Under the pieces are notes generated by a model. That model was not told the origin of the DNA, ran no database searches, and saw only the letters and a list, made by a program, of their open reading frames with translations. Made by a program: the position numbers and the translations under genes. Below are positions 50,872 through 59,809 of a stretch of DNA of 64,000 nucleotides, piece after piece. Within the stretch, counting starts at the first letter, position 1. Every line of letters begins with the position of its first letter. This DNA comes from Maribacter sp. (GTDB lineage: Bacteria > Bacteroidota > Bacteroidia > Flavobacteriales > Flavobacteriaceae): contig JAHENB010000003.1 in assembly GCA_024643345.1 (NCBI GenBank), positions 96,132 through 160,131 of the forward strand, written 5' to 3'.

Positions 50872-51415
50872 ATTTTTTCAATTTTTGAAGGGCATTTTCA
50901 TACAAGACCGAAGGTTTGGGCCAAAAATATCGGCACTTTAAAACCTTCTGATTTCCAACCTCTATTCCTTCGACCAATTCTATAAAGTTGCCTCCCAACG
51001 CTTCATAAAAATCGATGGCCTTTTTATTTTGCTGCAACACCCATAAATAAATACCCGAATCAGGATCAACCATGGAACATTTCTTGGCCACAGAGGCCAT
51101 TAATCGAGTGCCTATTCCCAAGTTCTGAGCGGAAGAAGCTACATGAAGGTTATCCAACAGTGTTCCGTAGGCTTCATGATCTGCTAAGAATATACAAACA
51201 AAACCAAGGATTTTCCCTCTGTCCTCAGCAAGGGTCACGAGCTGGTTGGAATTGGCCGTTCGAAATCTTTTGGTCCATACCTCCAACCTTTCCCCAACCA
51301 CGTCATTATCCAAGAAGGCATCACTAAAGGCGCCCCGATAATTTTGTTGCCAATTTTTGGCATGGAGATTGGCAATCCCGATTACATCGTTACTTGTCGC
51401 TTCCCTCAATTGCAC
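50861..51415 (-). CDS. GNAT family N-acetyltransferase
   Basis: LREATSNDVIGIANLHAKNW; DNLHVASSAQNLGIGTRLMASVA acetyl-CoA loop. Confidence 0.92.
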   Translation of the reverse strand: MQLREATSNDVIGIANLHAKNWQQNYRGAFSDAFLDNDVVGERLEVWTKRFRTANSNQLVTLAEDRGKILGFVCIFLADHEAYGTLLDNLHVASSAQNLGIGTRLMASVAKKCSMVDPDSGIYLWVLQQNKKAIDFYEALGGNFIELVEGIEVGNQKVLKCRYFWPKPSVLYENALQKLKKYER

Positions 51416-51425
51416 AATTCCCTTT

Positions 51426-51821
51426 TTAAATACCCTTGGAATCGTAAACGATTACTTTGTTCCATAGGGGGCTCGATTCCTTGATGAACAGTAAATGTGG
51501 TTCTTCCACCTGGTACTCTTGCTGTGCCTCTGCCGATTCAAAGGTGACGATCAAGGAATAGGTAAACGAACCATCGACCACATCACGACTCGCTTTGGGC
51601 GGTTTTCCGATAAAGTTGGTTTTGGCAAATTGCGAGTGGTCCAAGAATTTCTTGAGCGAGGTCTCAAAGGCGGTTCGGTCTTTTTGGTTATCCGGGTTTT
51701 TCAACCAAAAATATACGGTGTGCGCAAAAGCGGGATCAAATTCTTTCATAGGGTTCTCATTTTGTGCTTGGCATAGTGCCGCACCGGTTATAAATAATAC
51801 GAGCAAAAATGTTGTTTTCAT
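51426..51821 (-). CDS. Dabb family (stress-responsive alpha/beta barrel) secreted protein
   Basis: FDPAFAHTVYFWLKNPDNQKDRTAFETSLKKFLDHS after a signal peptide. Confidence 0.85.
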   Translation of the reverse strand: MKTTFLLVLFITGAALCQAQNENPMKEFDPAFAHTVYFWLKNPDNQKDRTAFETSLKKFLDHSQFAKTNFIGKPPKASRDVVDGSFTYSLIVTFESAEAQQEYQVEEPHLLFIKESSPLWNKVIVYDSKGI

Positions 51822-51888
51822 ATGATAAAGGTAATTTATTATTTTTCAAACCTATGGGATATGATATGGCGCGAACTACAGTCACATG

Positions 51889-52512
51889 TTATTTTTCCAG
51901 TACTTTTTCTTCAAGATTTTGAATCTCAAGTGCTGAAAAATCCAGTTGCCAACCTATGGTTTCCACCAAACTCTTCATCAATAAAATAGAATCCATGGCC
52001 TCCTTCCGCGCATTTTCCATCAAGCCACTCGCAGGAATTTTATCGCGGATATGCTGCTTGGCTTCTTGGTTGAGAATTGTAAGGTCGTTTGGCGTGAACG
52101 TATTGAACATTCCATTTTTGATATCGTAGAACTCCAATTCGGGCTCTATCGATAAGATTTCCGGTAGCGGAAAATGGGTGAGGGTAATTTTTTTGTTTCG
52201 GATATCGGTATCTATGGTGATTTTTTGGAGGTCATAACCTATATGGGCCTTGGCCGTGACCACGATCAATGCCTTTTTCTTACTGCTGATCATGCTCATA
52301 AAACGTTGCTTCGTATTCTCATAGGTGTAGATTTCCGCAAATTCACCCTCCACCGAAATGAGCTTGCAGACGCTTTTCACCTTTTCCAGCAGTACTTTGG
52401 ATTGATGTTTGGTCACCTCCTTGCCCTGCTTTTTGCGGAATACCGAAAACAGCCAATACATTAAAATGGCCCCCAGCACAAGTCCCAAAAAAAGATTCAA
52501 AATATCATTCAT
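51889..52512 (-). CDS. DUF4230 domain-containing protein
   Basis: N-terminal TM; LISVEGEFAEIYTYEN...KKKALIVVTAKAHIGYDLQKI matches DUF4230. Confidence 0.8.
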   Translation of the reverse strand: MNDILNLFLGLVLGAILMYWLFSVFRKKQGKEVTKHQSKVLLEKVKSVCKLISVEGEFAEIYTYENTKQRFMSMISSKKKALIVVTAKAHIGYDLQKITIDTDIRNKKITLTHFPLPEILSIEPELEFYDIKNGMFNTFTPNDLTILNQEAKQHIRDKIPASGLMENARKEAMDSILLMKSLVETIGWQLDFSALEIQNLEEKVLEK

Positions 52513-52660
52513 GTGTTCTGTCCAGTATTACCTTAGATATCATCCGGCAGGCATTCCAAATCAAAGATCGACGTTTACCGATGGAAAACAAATGTGCGCA
52601 AGATAAATCAAAATTGGCAATCCCTGATGCTCGAATACCTGATCGATCAATGCCTTTATT

Positions 52661-53401
52661 TCAACTTTCCATGACTTGATATAAGACCGGTCGGCTTGGA
52701 CTCGCATCATTTTCAAATGGTGCCAGCTGTAGGTTCAGGTAATATTTCCCGTCACTTATGGTATTGGGAACAAAAATGAATTCGGTGATCGTGGCCCGTT
52801 TGCGAGGAGTCCCCTCCGAATCCCAAAAGGCTTTGTGCGCCAACAGCTCGCCCCCATCGTCTTCCCGGTCTATCGATGGCAGGTCTATCAACAAATGTTC
52901 GACCCCCATTTCCGACAAAAAACGGGCCGCTTCTGCGAGCAGATAGGGCGGGTTCGTATACGAATACTGTTTACTCAGTTTTTCCCTTGTATTGGGGAGG
53001 GTACGGATTACCAATGCTTCCCTTTTCTTATTGCCCAAGGCATATTGCAATTGCTTTTTTGAAATCACAAAATCACCATTCCATTTTTCCGGGGCAATGG
53101 TGACCACTTCCGCCAAAAAGAAAAATTGTTTCAGACTCTGGTTTACCGATTGAAAGTCTTCCGTTATATGCCCTACACATTCAGTATGTGTGCCATGGGC
53201 ATGCGGATTGAACCAGATATCGTTGAAATTGGTGGAAGCCCCTTCAGACACCTTTCCCACGAAATTATCTTGTCTATGTGGTTCAATTTTTGGGGGGTCG
53301 ATGTACCAGGCATTCACATTGGTTGCACCGTTCCTTATTGAAATGGAAATATCCAGAGGTTTAGACAGGTCTATGGTGTATTTATGTATTTTGGCAATCA
53401 T
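52661..53401 (-). CDS. Cyclase / kynurenine formamidase-like family protein
   Basis: DIWFNPHAHGTHTECVGHI (HGTHxE metal motif) and LLIDLPSIDREDDGG. Confidence 0.88.
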   Translation of the reverse strand: MIAKIHKYTIDLSKPLDISISIRNGATNVNAWYIDPPKIEPHRQDNFVGKVSEGASTNFNDIWFNPHAHGTHTECVGHITEDFQSVNQSLKQFFFLAEVVTIAPEKWNGDFVISKKQLQYALGNKKREALVIRTLPNTREKLSKQYSYTNPPYLLAEAARFLSEMGVEHLLIDLPSIDREDDGGELLAHKAFWDSEGTPRKRATITEFIFVPNTISDGKYYLNLQLAPFENDASPSRPVLYQVMES

Positions 53402-53429
53402 GTTCGATGGGATACGATTTGAAACTTGT

Positions 53430-54563
53430 TTATGTTAAGTTAACCATAAACAGATCACTGGCAATCCCATCGGCCAAAAATTTGCCCTTTTTGGCGACCA
53501 GAAGGGCGTCACTATCCATGTATAACAAATGGTTTTGCAGGTGTGGGCCTGCCTGTTGTAGGGCATATTCCAGATATTGTTGCCCAAATTCCGATTCAAT
53601 TCTACTAAGGGAAACGCCCCAAACCGTTCGAAGTCCGGTCATCACATATTCGTTGTACCGGTCTATTTTGGTAAGGGTTTCAGTTTCCATGGGAAGCCAA
53701 CCGGCCTGTATGGCCTTAAGGTATTTCGAGTTATTATCGATGTTCCATCCCCTGCGTTTGCCATCATAAGAATGGGCAGAAGGCCCAATGCCGAGATATT
53801 TTTTTCCTTGCCAATAGGCGGTATTGTTCCTGGAATAAAAACCGGGTCTGCCAAAGTTCGAGGTCTCATAGTGCACATAACCTGCGGCTTCAAGGGTGTC
53901 GATCAAAATATGAAAATGTTCCTGGGCAACGGCATCGTCTAGTGCGGGTACCGATCCTTTCTTTATCAAATGGGCCAGAGCGGTCTTCGGTTCCACGGTG
54001 AGCGCATAACTGGAAATATGCTGGATATTGAACGATAATGCCATTTCGATGTTTTGCTTCCACCTGTCATTGGTCATATTGGGCATGCCATAGATCAAGT
54101 CGATCGAAATGTTGTTAAAAATTTCACTTGCAGCCTCAATGCTCGCGATGGCTTCCCTGGCACGATGTGCCCTGTTCATCAATTTCAGGTCTTCTTCATC
54201 AAAAGACTGTATCCCAATACTGAGCCGATTGATCGAACTCTTCGATAATTGTATGATTTTGGTTTTTGACAAATCATCGGGATTGGCCTCCAAGGTTACC
54301 TCAGCAAGATCCGCTACCCTGTAATGCTCACGAATGGTCCCAACAATCGCCTCTATTTCTTCGGTTTCCAAAACAGAGGGGGTACCCCCTCCAAAATAAA
54401 TGGTCTCTACGGGCACCCCTTCAAATTCCTTCTTTCGAAGTTCCAGTTCTGATCGCAAGGCCTCGATCATGCGCGATTTTTTTTCCATATTGGTCGAAAA
54501 ATGAAAGTCACAGTAGTGACAGGCCTGCTTGCAAAACGGAATGTGGATATAGATGCCGCTCAT
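53430..54563 (-). CDS. hemW: Radical SAM heme chaperone HemW
   Basis: GIYIHIPFCKQACHYCDFHF, IYFGGGTPSVL, INRLSIGIQSFDEEDLKLMNRAH. Confidence 0.95.
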   Translation of the reverse strand: MSGIYIHIPFCKQACHYCDFHFSTNMEKKSRMIEALRSELELRKKEFEGVPVETIYFGGGTPSVLETEEIEAIVGTIREHYRVADLAEVTLEANPDDLSKTKIIQLSKSSINRLSIGIQSFDEEDLKLMNRAHRAREAIASIEAASEIFNNISIDLIYGMPNMTNDRWKQNIEMALSFNIQHISSYALTVEPKTALAHLIKKGSVPALDDAVAQEHFHILIDTLEAAGYVHYETSNFGRPGFYSRNNTAYWQGKKYLGIGPSAHSYDGKRRGWNIDNNSKYLKAIQAGWLPMETETLTKIDRYNEYVMTGLRTVWGVSLSRIESEFGQQYLEYALQQAGPHLQNHLLYMDSDALLVAKKGKFLADGIASDLFMVNLT

Positions 54564-54580
54564 TTTTTAGTGCTCACTGC

Positions 54581-55135
54581 TCACTTTTTAACCCGATCAT
54601 CATTTTGTTTCACAAACGCCTCCCAACCGGAGTAAGACTTGCCCACGGTAACCTTGCCACCATTATAAAAATGGCAAACCGCAGCGGCGAGTCCGTCGGT
54701 ACTGTCAAGATTTTTGGGGAGCGATTTTAGGCCCAGGGTGGTTTGCAGCATTTTGGCCACTTGTTCCTTACTTGCGTTTCCATTGCCGGTGATGGCCATC
54801 TTGATTTTTTTGGGAAGGTATTCGGTAATGGGTATCTGGCGGGAGAGCCCCGCTGCCATCGCCACACCCTGTGCCCTGCCCAGCTTTAGCATCGACTGTA
54901 CGTTTTTTCCATAAAAAGGCGCTTCAATGGCAATTTCATCGGGATGGAAGGTATCGATCAATTCGAGGGTACGCTCAAAAATGATCTTTAATTTCAGGTA
55001 GGGATCTTCGTATTTTTTGAGAAGCAGTTCGTTCAATTGTAGAAACTCCATTTTTTGGTTTACAACCTTGATCAGGCCAAAACCCATAATGGTGGTTCCC
55101 GGATCTATTCCCAATATAATTTTTTCAGTAGCCAA
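54581..55135 (-). CDS. ruvC: Crossover junction endodeoxyribonuclease RuvC
   Basis: ILGIDPGTTIMGFGLI, IAIEAPFYGKNVQSMLKLGRAQGVA, STDGLAAAVCH. Confidence 0.95.
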   Translation of the reverse strand: MATEKIILGIDPGTTIMGFGLIKVVNQKMEFLQLNELLLKKYEDPYLKLKIIFERTLELIDTFHPDEIAIEAPFYGKNVQSMLKLGRAQGVAMAAGLSRQIPITEYLPKKIKMAITGNGNASKEQVAKMLQTTLGLKSLPKNLDSTDGLAAAVCHFYNGGKVTVGKSYSGWEAFVKQNDDRVKK

Positions 55136-55144
55136 GCGCGGTCT

Positions 55145-55621
55145 TTAATTTGTATTGAATACAATTGGGATTCGAAACTTCGTTTTTACCGGAATACCTC
55201 GTTTTAAAGCAGGGGACAAATTAGGCAAGGTGCCCAGGCTCTCTTTGATGATTTGGTCGAAACCGGGCATTTGTCTGTTGATGGCACTGTCTTTTTCAAT
55301 ATGAACCACGGTTATCCTTCCTTTTTGGTCTACCAAAAAATCGACCTGTACCATAGGGTCGGTCCCTTCTTTAAAAACATAATCGAACTCCTTTAATTTT
55401 TTGGCACATTTCGCCAAGACCTCCTCTTCAAAGCATTTCCTCTGCTCCGTTTTCGAAGCAGATTCATCGCAGGTTTCGAAGAGCGGATAGGCATCTACCT
55501 CGTTCCAGTCGATCTCCAACATTTCCCGTTCGACCAATTCACGTGTTTTGACCTCTTTGGATACAAACCATTCACAGGAGGTCAACAAACAAATAAAGAC
55601 CAAAAGCATATAGTGCCTCAT
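55145..55621 (-). CDS. Lipoprotein with TonB C-terminal-like domain
   Basis: MRHYMLLVFICLLTSCEW lipobox; VQVDFLVDQKGRITVVHIEKDS...PGFDQIIKESLGTLPNLSPALKRGIPVKTKFRIPI. Confidence 0.7.
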   Translation of the reverse strand: MRHYMLLVFICLLTSCEWFVSKEVKTRELVEREMLEIDWNEVDAYPLFETCDESASKTEQRKCFEEEVLAKCAKKLKEFDYVFKEGTDPMVQVDFLVDQKGRITVVHIEKDSAINRQMPGFDQIIKESLGTLPNLSPALKRGIPVKTKFRIPIVFNTN

Positions 55622-55767
55622 AAGCTTGAAATTCCAAGCGGAAATTACGACTTTTTGGGGAGGTGGCACAAAATGCAGTGCATACAATCTCCAATTCTGG
55701 TTGCTATAATAAGGTAGGAAAGCGTAACAAAACCGTGTTATCTTCGTCAAACCAAAAATATTTGCCC

Positions 55768-56283
55768 ATGGATTTAGTATTGCTTCTCCTAGGATTCATC
55801 TTGATGCTCATCGGCATCCTAGGAAGTTTCCTGCCCGTATTGCCGGGCCCCCCAATCAGTTGGGTCGGTCTGTTGCTGCTTTATCTCACCAAGGCCATCC
55901 CAGATGATTGGTGGTTATTGGGCATTACCGCGGGCATTGCCCTGGTCGTCTTCGCATTGGATTATATCATTCCGGCCATGGGCACCAAACAGTTCGGAGG
56001 TACGAGGGCAGGTATGATTGGTACTACCATAGGGTTGCTGGTCGCCCTGATCTTCCCGATCCTGGGATTATTGGGCATCGTCATTTGGCCCTTTTTAGGC
56101 GCACTGGTTGGGGAATTGCTCAACAAAGCCGACCAAAAAAAGGCCCTTAAGGCGGCCTTTGGCTCTTTTATGGGATTTCTTACGGGTACTTTTTTGAAAT
56201 TTCTTGTCGCCATTGTGTACTTGGGGCTATTTCTTTCGAAGGCCTGGGACTATAAATCGGCACTGTTTCCCTATTTCAATTAA
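55768..56283 (+). CDS. DUF456 domain-containing membrane protein
   Basis: GFILMLIGILGSFLPVLPGPPISWVGLLLLYL and Gly-rich TM segments; ATG at 55768 preferred. Confidence 0.88.
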   Translation: MDLVLLLLGFILMLIGILGSFLPVLPGPPISWVGLLLLYLTKAIPDDWWLLGITAGIALVVFALDYIIPAMGTKQFGGTRAGMIGTTIGLLVALIFPILGLLGIVIWPFLGALVGELLNKADQKKALKAAFGSFMGFLTGTFLKFLVAIVYLGLFLSKAWDYKSALFPYFN

Positions 56284-56286
56284 GAT

Positions 56287-56841
56287 TTACTCCATCCAGA
56301 TCACTTTGTCCTCAATGGGTGCTCTTGATACTTCGGGAATCACCCCATCGTAATGTCCCATATAGAAAAAACCCAGACATTTTTCACCTTCGTTCAAATC
56401 AAAAAATTCATCCATGTACTTAATGAGCCCAGGGGAACTCCAATAGCAACCGATACCCATTTCTGTGCAGCAGAGCCACATGTTCTGCACGGCCATGGCC
56501 ATGGCTGCAATTTCTTCCCACTCGGGCAAACTTTCCCTGGGGTCGCGCTGAAGGCAAATGGCGATCACGGCACTGGACCGCTGTGGATTCTCCAAAAACT
56601 TCCTCGTTTTTAGCTGTTGTGGCCTGGTCGCGATTTCCCGATACTTATTCGACAAAAATTGGCCCAATCTTGTCTTTGCGCCTCCTTGAAGCACCTTGAA
56701 CCGCCAAGGTTCGGTTCTTTTATGGGTCGGAGCCCAGTTGGCCGCTTCCAAGATTTTTTTAATATCACCTTTTGCTATGGGCTCCCCATTGTACTGTACG
56801 GGAAATACGGAACGTCTGTTTTTGATCAACTCAAATATCAT
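56287..56841 (-). CDS. Nitroreductase family protein
   Basis: IKNRRSVFPVQYNGEPI, AANWAPTHKRTEPWRF, GIGCYWSSPG; start at MIFELIKNRRS preferred. Confidence 0.9.
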   Translation of the reverse strand: MIFELIKNRRSVFPVQYNGEPIAKGDIKKILEAANWAPTHKRTEPWRFKVLQGGAKTRLGQFLSNKYREIATRPQQLKTRKFLENPQRSSAVIAICLQRDPRESLPEWEEIAAMAMAVQNMWLCCTEMGIGCYWSSPGLIKYMDEFFDLNEGEKCLGFFYMGHYDGVIPEVSRAPIEDKVIWME

Positions 56842-56963
56842 GGTGGTTTTGTTTAGATCTGTAAATTTATGGTTTTGGTCACAAATCGTTTCCTCTATAA
56901 GCTGTTTCAGTCTCAAACATTATCAATACTTTTAGGGGACATAACCATAACTGCCCACCCAAG

Positions 56964-58538
56964 ATGTCTACAGCATACTTTCTTTTTGGCGAACAAACGC
57001 TGACCGCAGGCAAGGCGCTTCGCATTGCCCACGGAAAAATTCAGGTACGAATATCCGAAGCCCAAAGAAAAAAAGTCAGGAAAAGCAAAGAGGTGGTCGC
57101 AAAAATTGTAGCGCAGGGAGCACCGGTTTACGGAATCAATACCGGTTTTGGACCCCTATGTACCACCAAAATCTCCAAATCGGAAACCACCATATTACAG
57201 ACCAACATTCTTAAAAGCCATAGTGTCGGTGTTGGGACGCCAATAGACACCGAAGTAGCAAAACTCATGTTGATCCTAAAAGTACATGCGCTTGCAAAGG
57301 GGTATTCCGGAATTGCGGAAACCACCTTGGACCGAATCTTATGGCACATTCAAAATGATGCCATTCCTACGGTGCCATCACAGGGGTCGGTTGGTGCGTC
57401 AGGAGATCTTGCTCCCCTGGCCCATCTCTTTTTGCCATTGATCGGGTTGGGCAAAGTGACCTTCCAAGGCAAGCTAATTCCCACAACTGAACTCTTTGAA
57501 AAAATGGGGCTTAAGCCCCTCGAACTGGGCCCAAAGGAAGGTCTGGCCCTGATCAACGGTACCCAATTCATCTTGGCACATGCCGTAAAGGTGGTTGAAA
57601 AACTGCACAGTTGCCTTGCACAGGCCGATATCATCGGGGCCATGATGATAGAGGGCCTGCAGGGATCTGTAAAACCCTTTTACCCGGAGTTGCACGCACT
57701 GCGGCCATTTAAGGGGAACATCCATGTGGCCTCCCGGGTGAAGTCGCTTTTGGTGGGCTCTGAAATCATGGAAGACCATATCGATTGCGATCGGGTGCAA
57801 GACCCGTACTCTCTAAGATGTATCCCTCAAGTGCACGGCGCCTCGAGAAACGCTTGGCTCCACCTAAAAGAACTGCTCGAAATTGAACTGAACGCGGTGA
57901 CCGATAATCCCGTGATCATTGACCAGGAACTCACAATCAGCGGGGGCAACTTTCATGGGCAGCCTTTGGCCATGGCCTTGGACTATGCCTGTTTGGCCGC
58001 TTCCGAAGTCGGTAACATTTCCGACCGTAGGATCTATTTGGCATTGGAGGGCAATAGCCCCGGTATTCCCAAACTCTTGATGAAAGACACCGGTATCAAT
58101 TCGGGCTATATGATCTTGCAGTATACCTCCGCGGCTCTGGCCAGTGAGAATAAGGGCCTCTGTTTTCCTGCGAGTGCCGATAGCATTCCCACCTCCCTTG
58201 GTCAAGAAGACCATGTGAGCATGGGCTCGATCAGCGGCAGAAAGGCCCTACAGGTCCTTGGCAATGTTGAAAAGATTTTGGCCATAGAACTGTTGACCGC
58301 GGCACAGGCATTTGAGTTTAGAAAGCCAATGAAATCAGGGGTTTTGTTGGAAGAAGTGCATAAAACCATTCGAAAGAGGGTGCCCTTCGCGGATAAGGAT
58401 AGGGTATTCGCACTGGATATTGAAGTGGGCATTGAGATGGTAGAGACCAAAATAATCATCACTACAATAGAAAATAAATGCAAAAAAGCAAAAGTATCCC
58501 TGGAAACCCCCTATTACAAAGAATTTGAAACCTATTGA
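56964..58538 (+). CDS. hutH: Histidine ammonia-lyase
   Basis: GSVGASGDLAPLAHL MIO-forming ASG; YGINTGFGPLCTT. Confidence 0.95.
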   Translation: MSTAYFLFGEQTLTAGKALRIAHGKIQVRISEAQRKKVRKSKEVVAKIVAQGAPVYGINTGFGPLCTTKISKSETTILQTNILKSHSVGVGTPIDTEVAKLMLILKVHALAKGYSGIAETTLDRILWHIQNDAIPTVPSQGSVGASGDLAPLAHLFLPLIGLGKVTFQGKLIPTTELFEKMGLKPLELGPKEGLALINGTQFILAHAVKVVEKLHSCLAQADIIGAMMIEGLQGSVKPFYPELHALRPFKGNIHVASRVKSLLVGSEIMEDHIDCDRVQDPYSLRCIPQVHGASRNAWLHLKELLEIELNAVTDNPVIIDQELTISGGNFHGQPLAMALDYACLAASEVGNISDRRIYLALEGNSPGIPKLLMKDTGINSGYMILQYTSAALASENKGLCFPASADSIPTSLGQEDHVSMGSISGRKALQVLGNVEKILAIELLTAAQAFEFRKPMKSGVLLEEVHKTIRKRVPFADKDRVFALDIEVGIEMVETKIIITTIENKCKKAKVSLETPYYKEFETY

Positions 58539-58542
58539 ACCC

Positions 58543-59793
58543 ATGAACAAAAAAACACTCATAGGCCCATTCAAACAGCTCCTTACCATGACAGGGCTGC
58601 CCATGAAAGGTCCCATTGCCGATTGTGAACTGGTGGTCCTGGAACATGCGGGCATGCTAGTGGAAGCCGGAAAAATAAGTGCCATTGGAAATTTTACCGA
58701 GCTATCGGAAAAATCAAAGGATGCCATAGTGCATAGGCTACAGGGCGACCATGTTGCCCTCCCTGGACTGGTAGACGCGCATACCCATATCTGTTTTGCA
58801 GGTTCAAGGGCCAACGACTATGCCATGAGAAATGCGGGCAAAAGTTATCTGGAAATTGCCAAAGCCGGGGGCGGGATATGGGATACCGTGGTACAAACCC
58901 GGAATGCCAGCCCCGAAGAATTGGTAAAGGGCATTGTGAAAAGGGCAAACAGGCACCTAAAAAACGGAGTCACTACCCTGGAAGTCAAAAGCGGTTACGG
59001 ACTTTCGATCACAGAGGAACTTAAAATGCTCCATGCCATTAAAAAAGCGAAGGAAGTTTTGAATGTGGACCTTATCCCCACTTGTCTGGCCGCGCACATG
59101 TTGCCCAAAGACTATTCGGGAAGTGCCGAAGCGTATCTTGAGGAGATCAGTTCGGTTCTTTTTCCCAAGCTTTTGGAAGAAGGGCTTGCCAATCGTATCG
59201 ATGCCTTTATCGAGCAAAGCGCTTTCGATCGGGCACAGATCCGTCCGTATTTTCAAAAAGCGAAAGCGATGGGATTTGAGATTACCGTACATGCCGATCA
59301 GTTTACGACCGGCGGAAGTGCGTTGGCCGTGGAATTTGGAGCGATCAGCGCAGATCATTTGGAGGTCAGTACAGACCGCGAAATAGAATTATTGGCAAAC
59401 AGCAAGGTCATTGCCACTGCCCTTCCAGGCGCTTCTTTAGGCTTGGGATGTGGCTACGCCCCAGCAAGAAAAATACTTGACGCAGGCGGGGCTTTGGCCA
59501 TTGCCAGCGACCACAATCCCGGCTCGGCCCCAATGGGCGATCTTTTGACCCAGGCTTCGCTATTGGGGGCATTTGAAAAATTGACCAATGCCGAGGTATT
59601 GGCCGGTATCACCTTTAGGGCCGCTGCAGCACTGAACCTGAAAGATAGAGGGCAATTATCGGAAGGACTTTTGGCCGACTTCAGCCTTTTCCACACCAAT
59701 CATTTCAACGAAATCCTATACAATCAAGGCAACCTGAAGCCGTGTATGGTATGGAAAAAAGGGGAACTCGTTTTTAATAAACATAAGGGTTGA
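58543..59793 (+). CDS. hutI: Imidazolonepropionase
   Basis: ALPGLVDAHTHICFAGSRANDYAMR, TTLEVKSGYGLS, ASDHNPGSAPMG. Confidence 0.95.
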   Translation: MNKKTLIGPFKQLLTMTGLPMKGPIADCELVVLEHAGMLVEAGKISAIGNFTELSEKSKDAIVHRLQGDHVALPGLVDAHTHICFAGSRANDYAMRNAGKSYLEIAKAGGGIWDTVVQTRNASPEELVKGIVKRANRHLKNGVTTLEVKSGYGLSITEELKMLHAIKKAKEVLNVDLIPTCLAAHMLPKDYSGSAEAYLEEISSVLFPKLLEEGLANRIDAFIEQSAFDRAQIRPYFQKAKAMGFEITVHADQFTTGGSALAVEFGAISADHLEVSTDREIELLANSKVIATALPGASLGLGCGYAPARKILDAGGALAIASDHNPGSAPMGDLLTQASLLGAFEKLTNAEVLAGITFRAAAALNLKDRGQLSEGLLADFSLFHTNHFNEILYNQGNLKPCMVWKKGELVFNKHKG

Positions 59794-59809
59794 ACAAAAA
59801 TTAAAGGTT

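Noticed and set aside
54561-54585. gtgagca-gtgagca 7-bp direct repeat at the ruvC/hemW junction
   Set aside because: Only two copies and it overlaps the ruvC stop; too short to support a functional claim.
58543-59793. Possible redundancy of hutI with the amidohydrolase at 18511-19785
   Set aside because: The latter has a signal peptide and different motifs and is a secreted amidohydrolase, not a second imidazolonepropionase.
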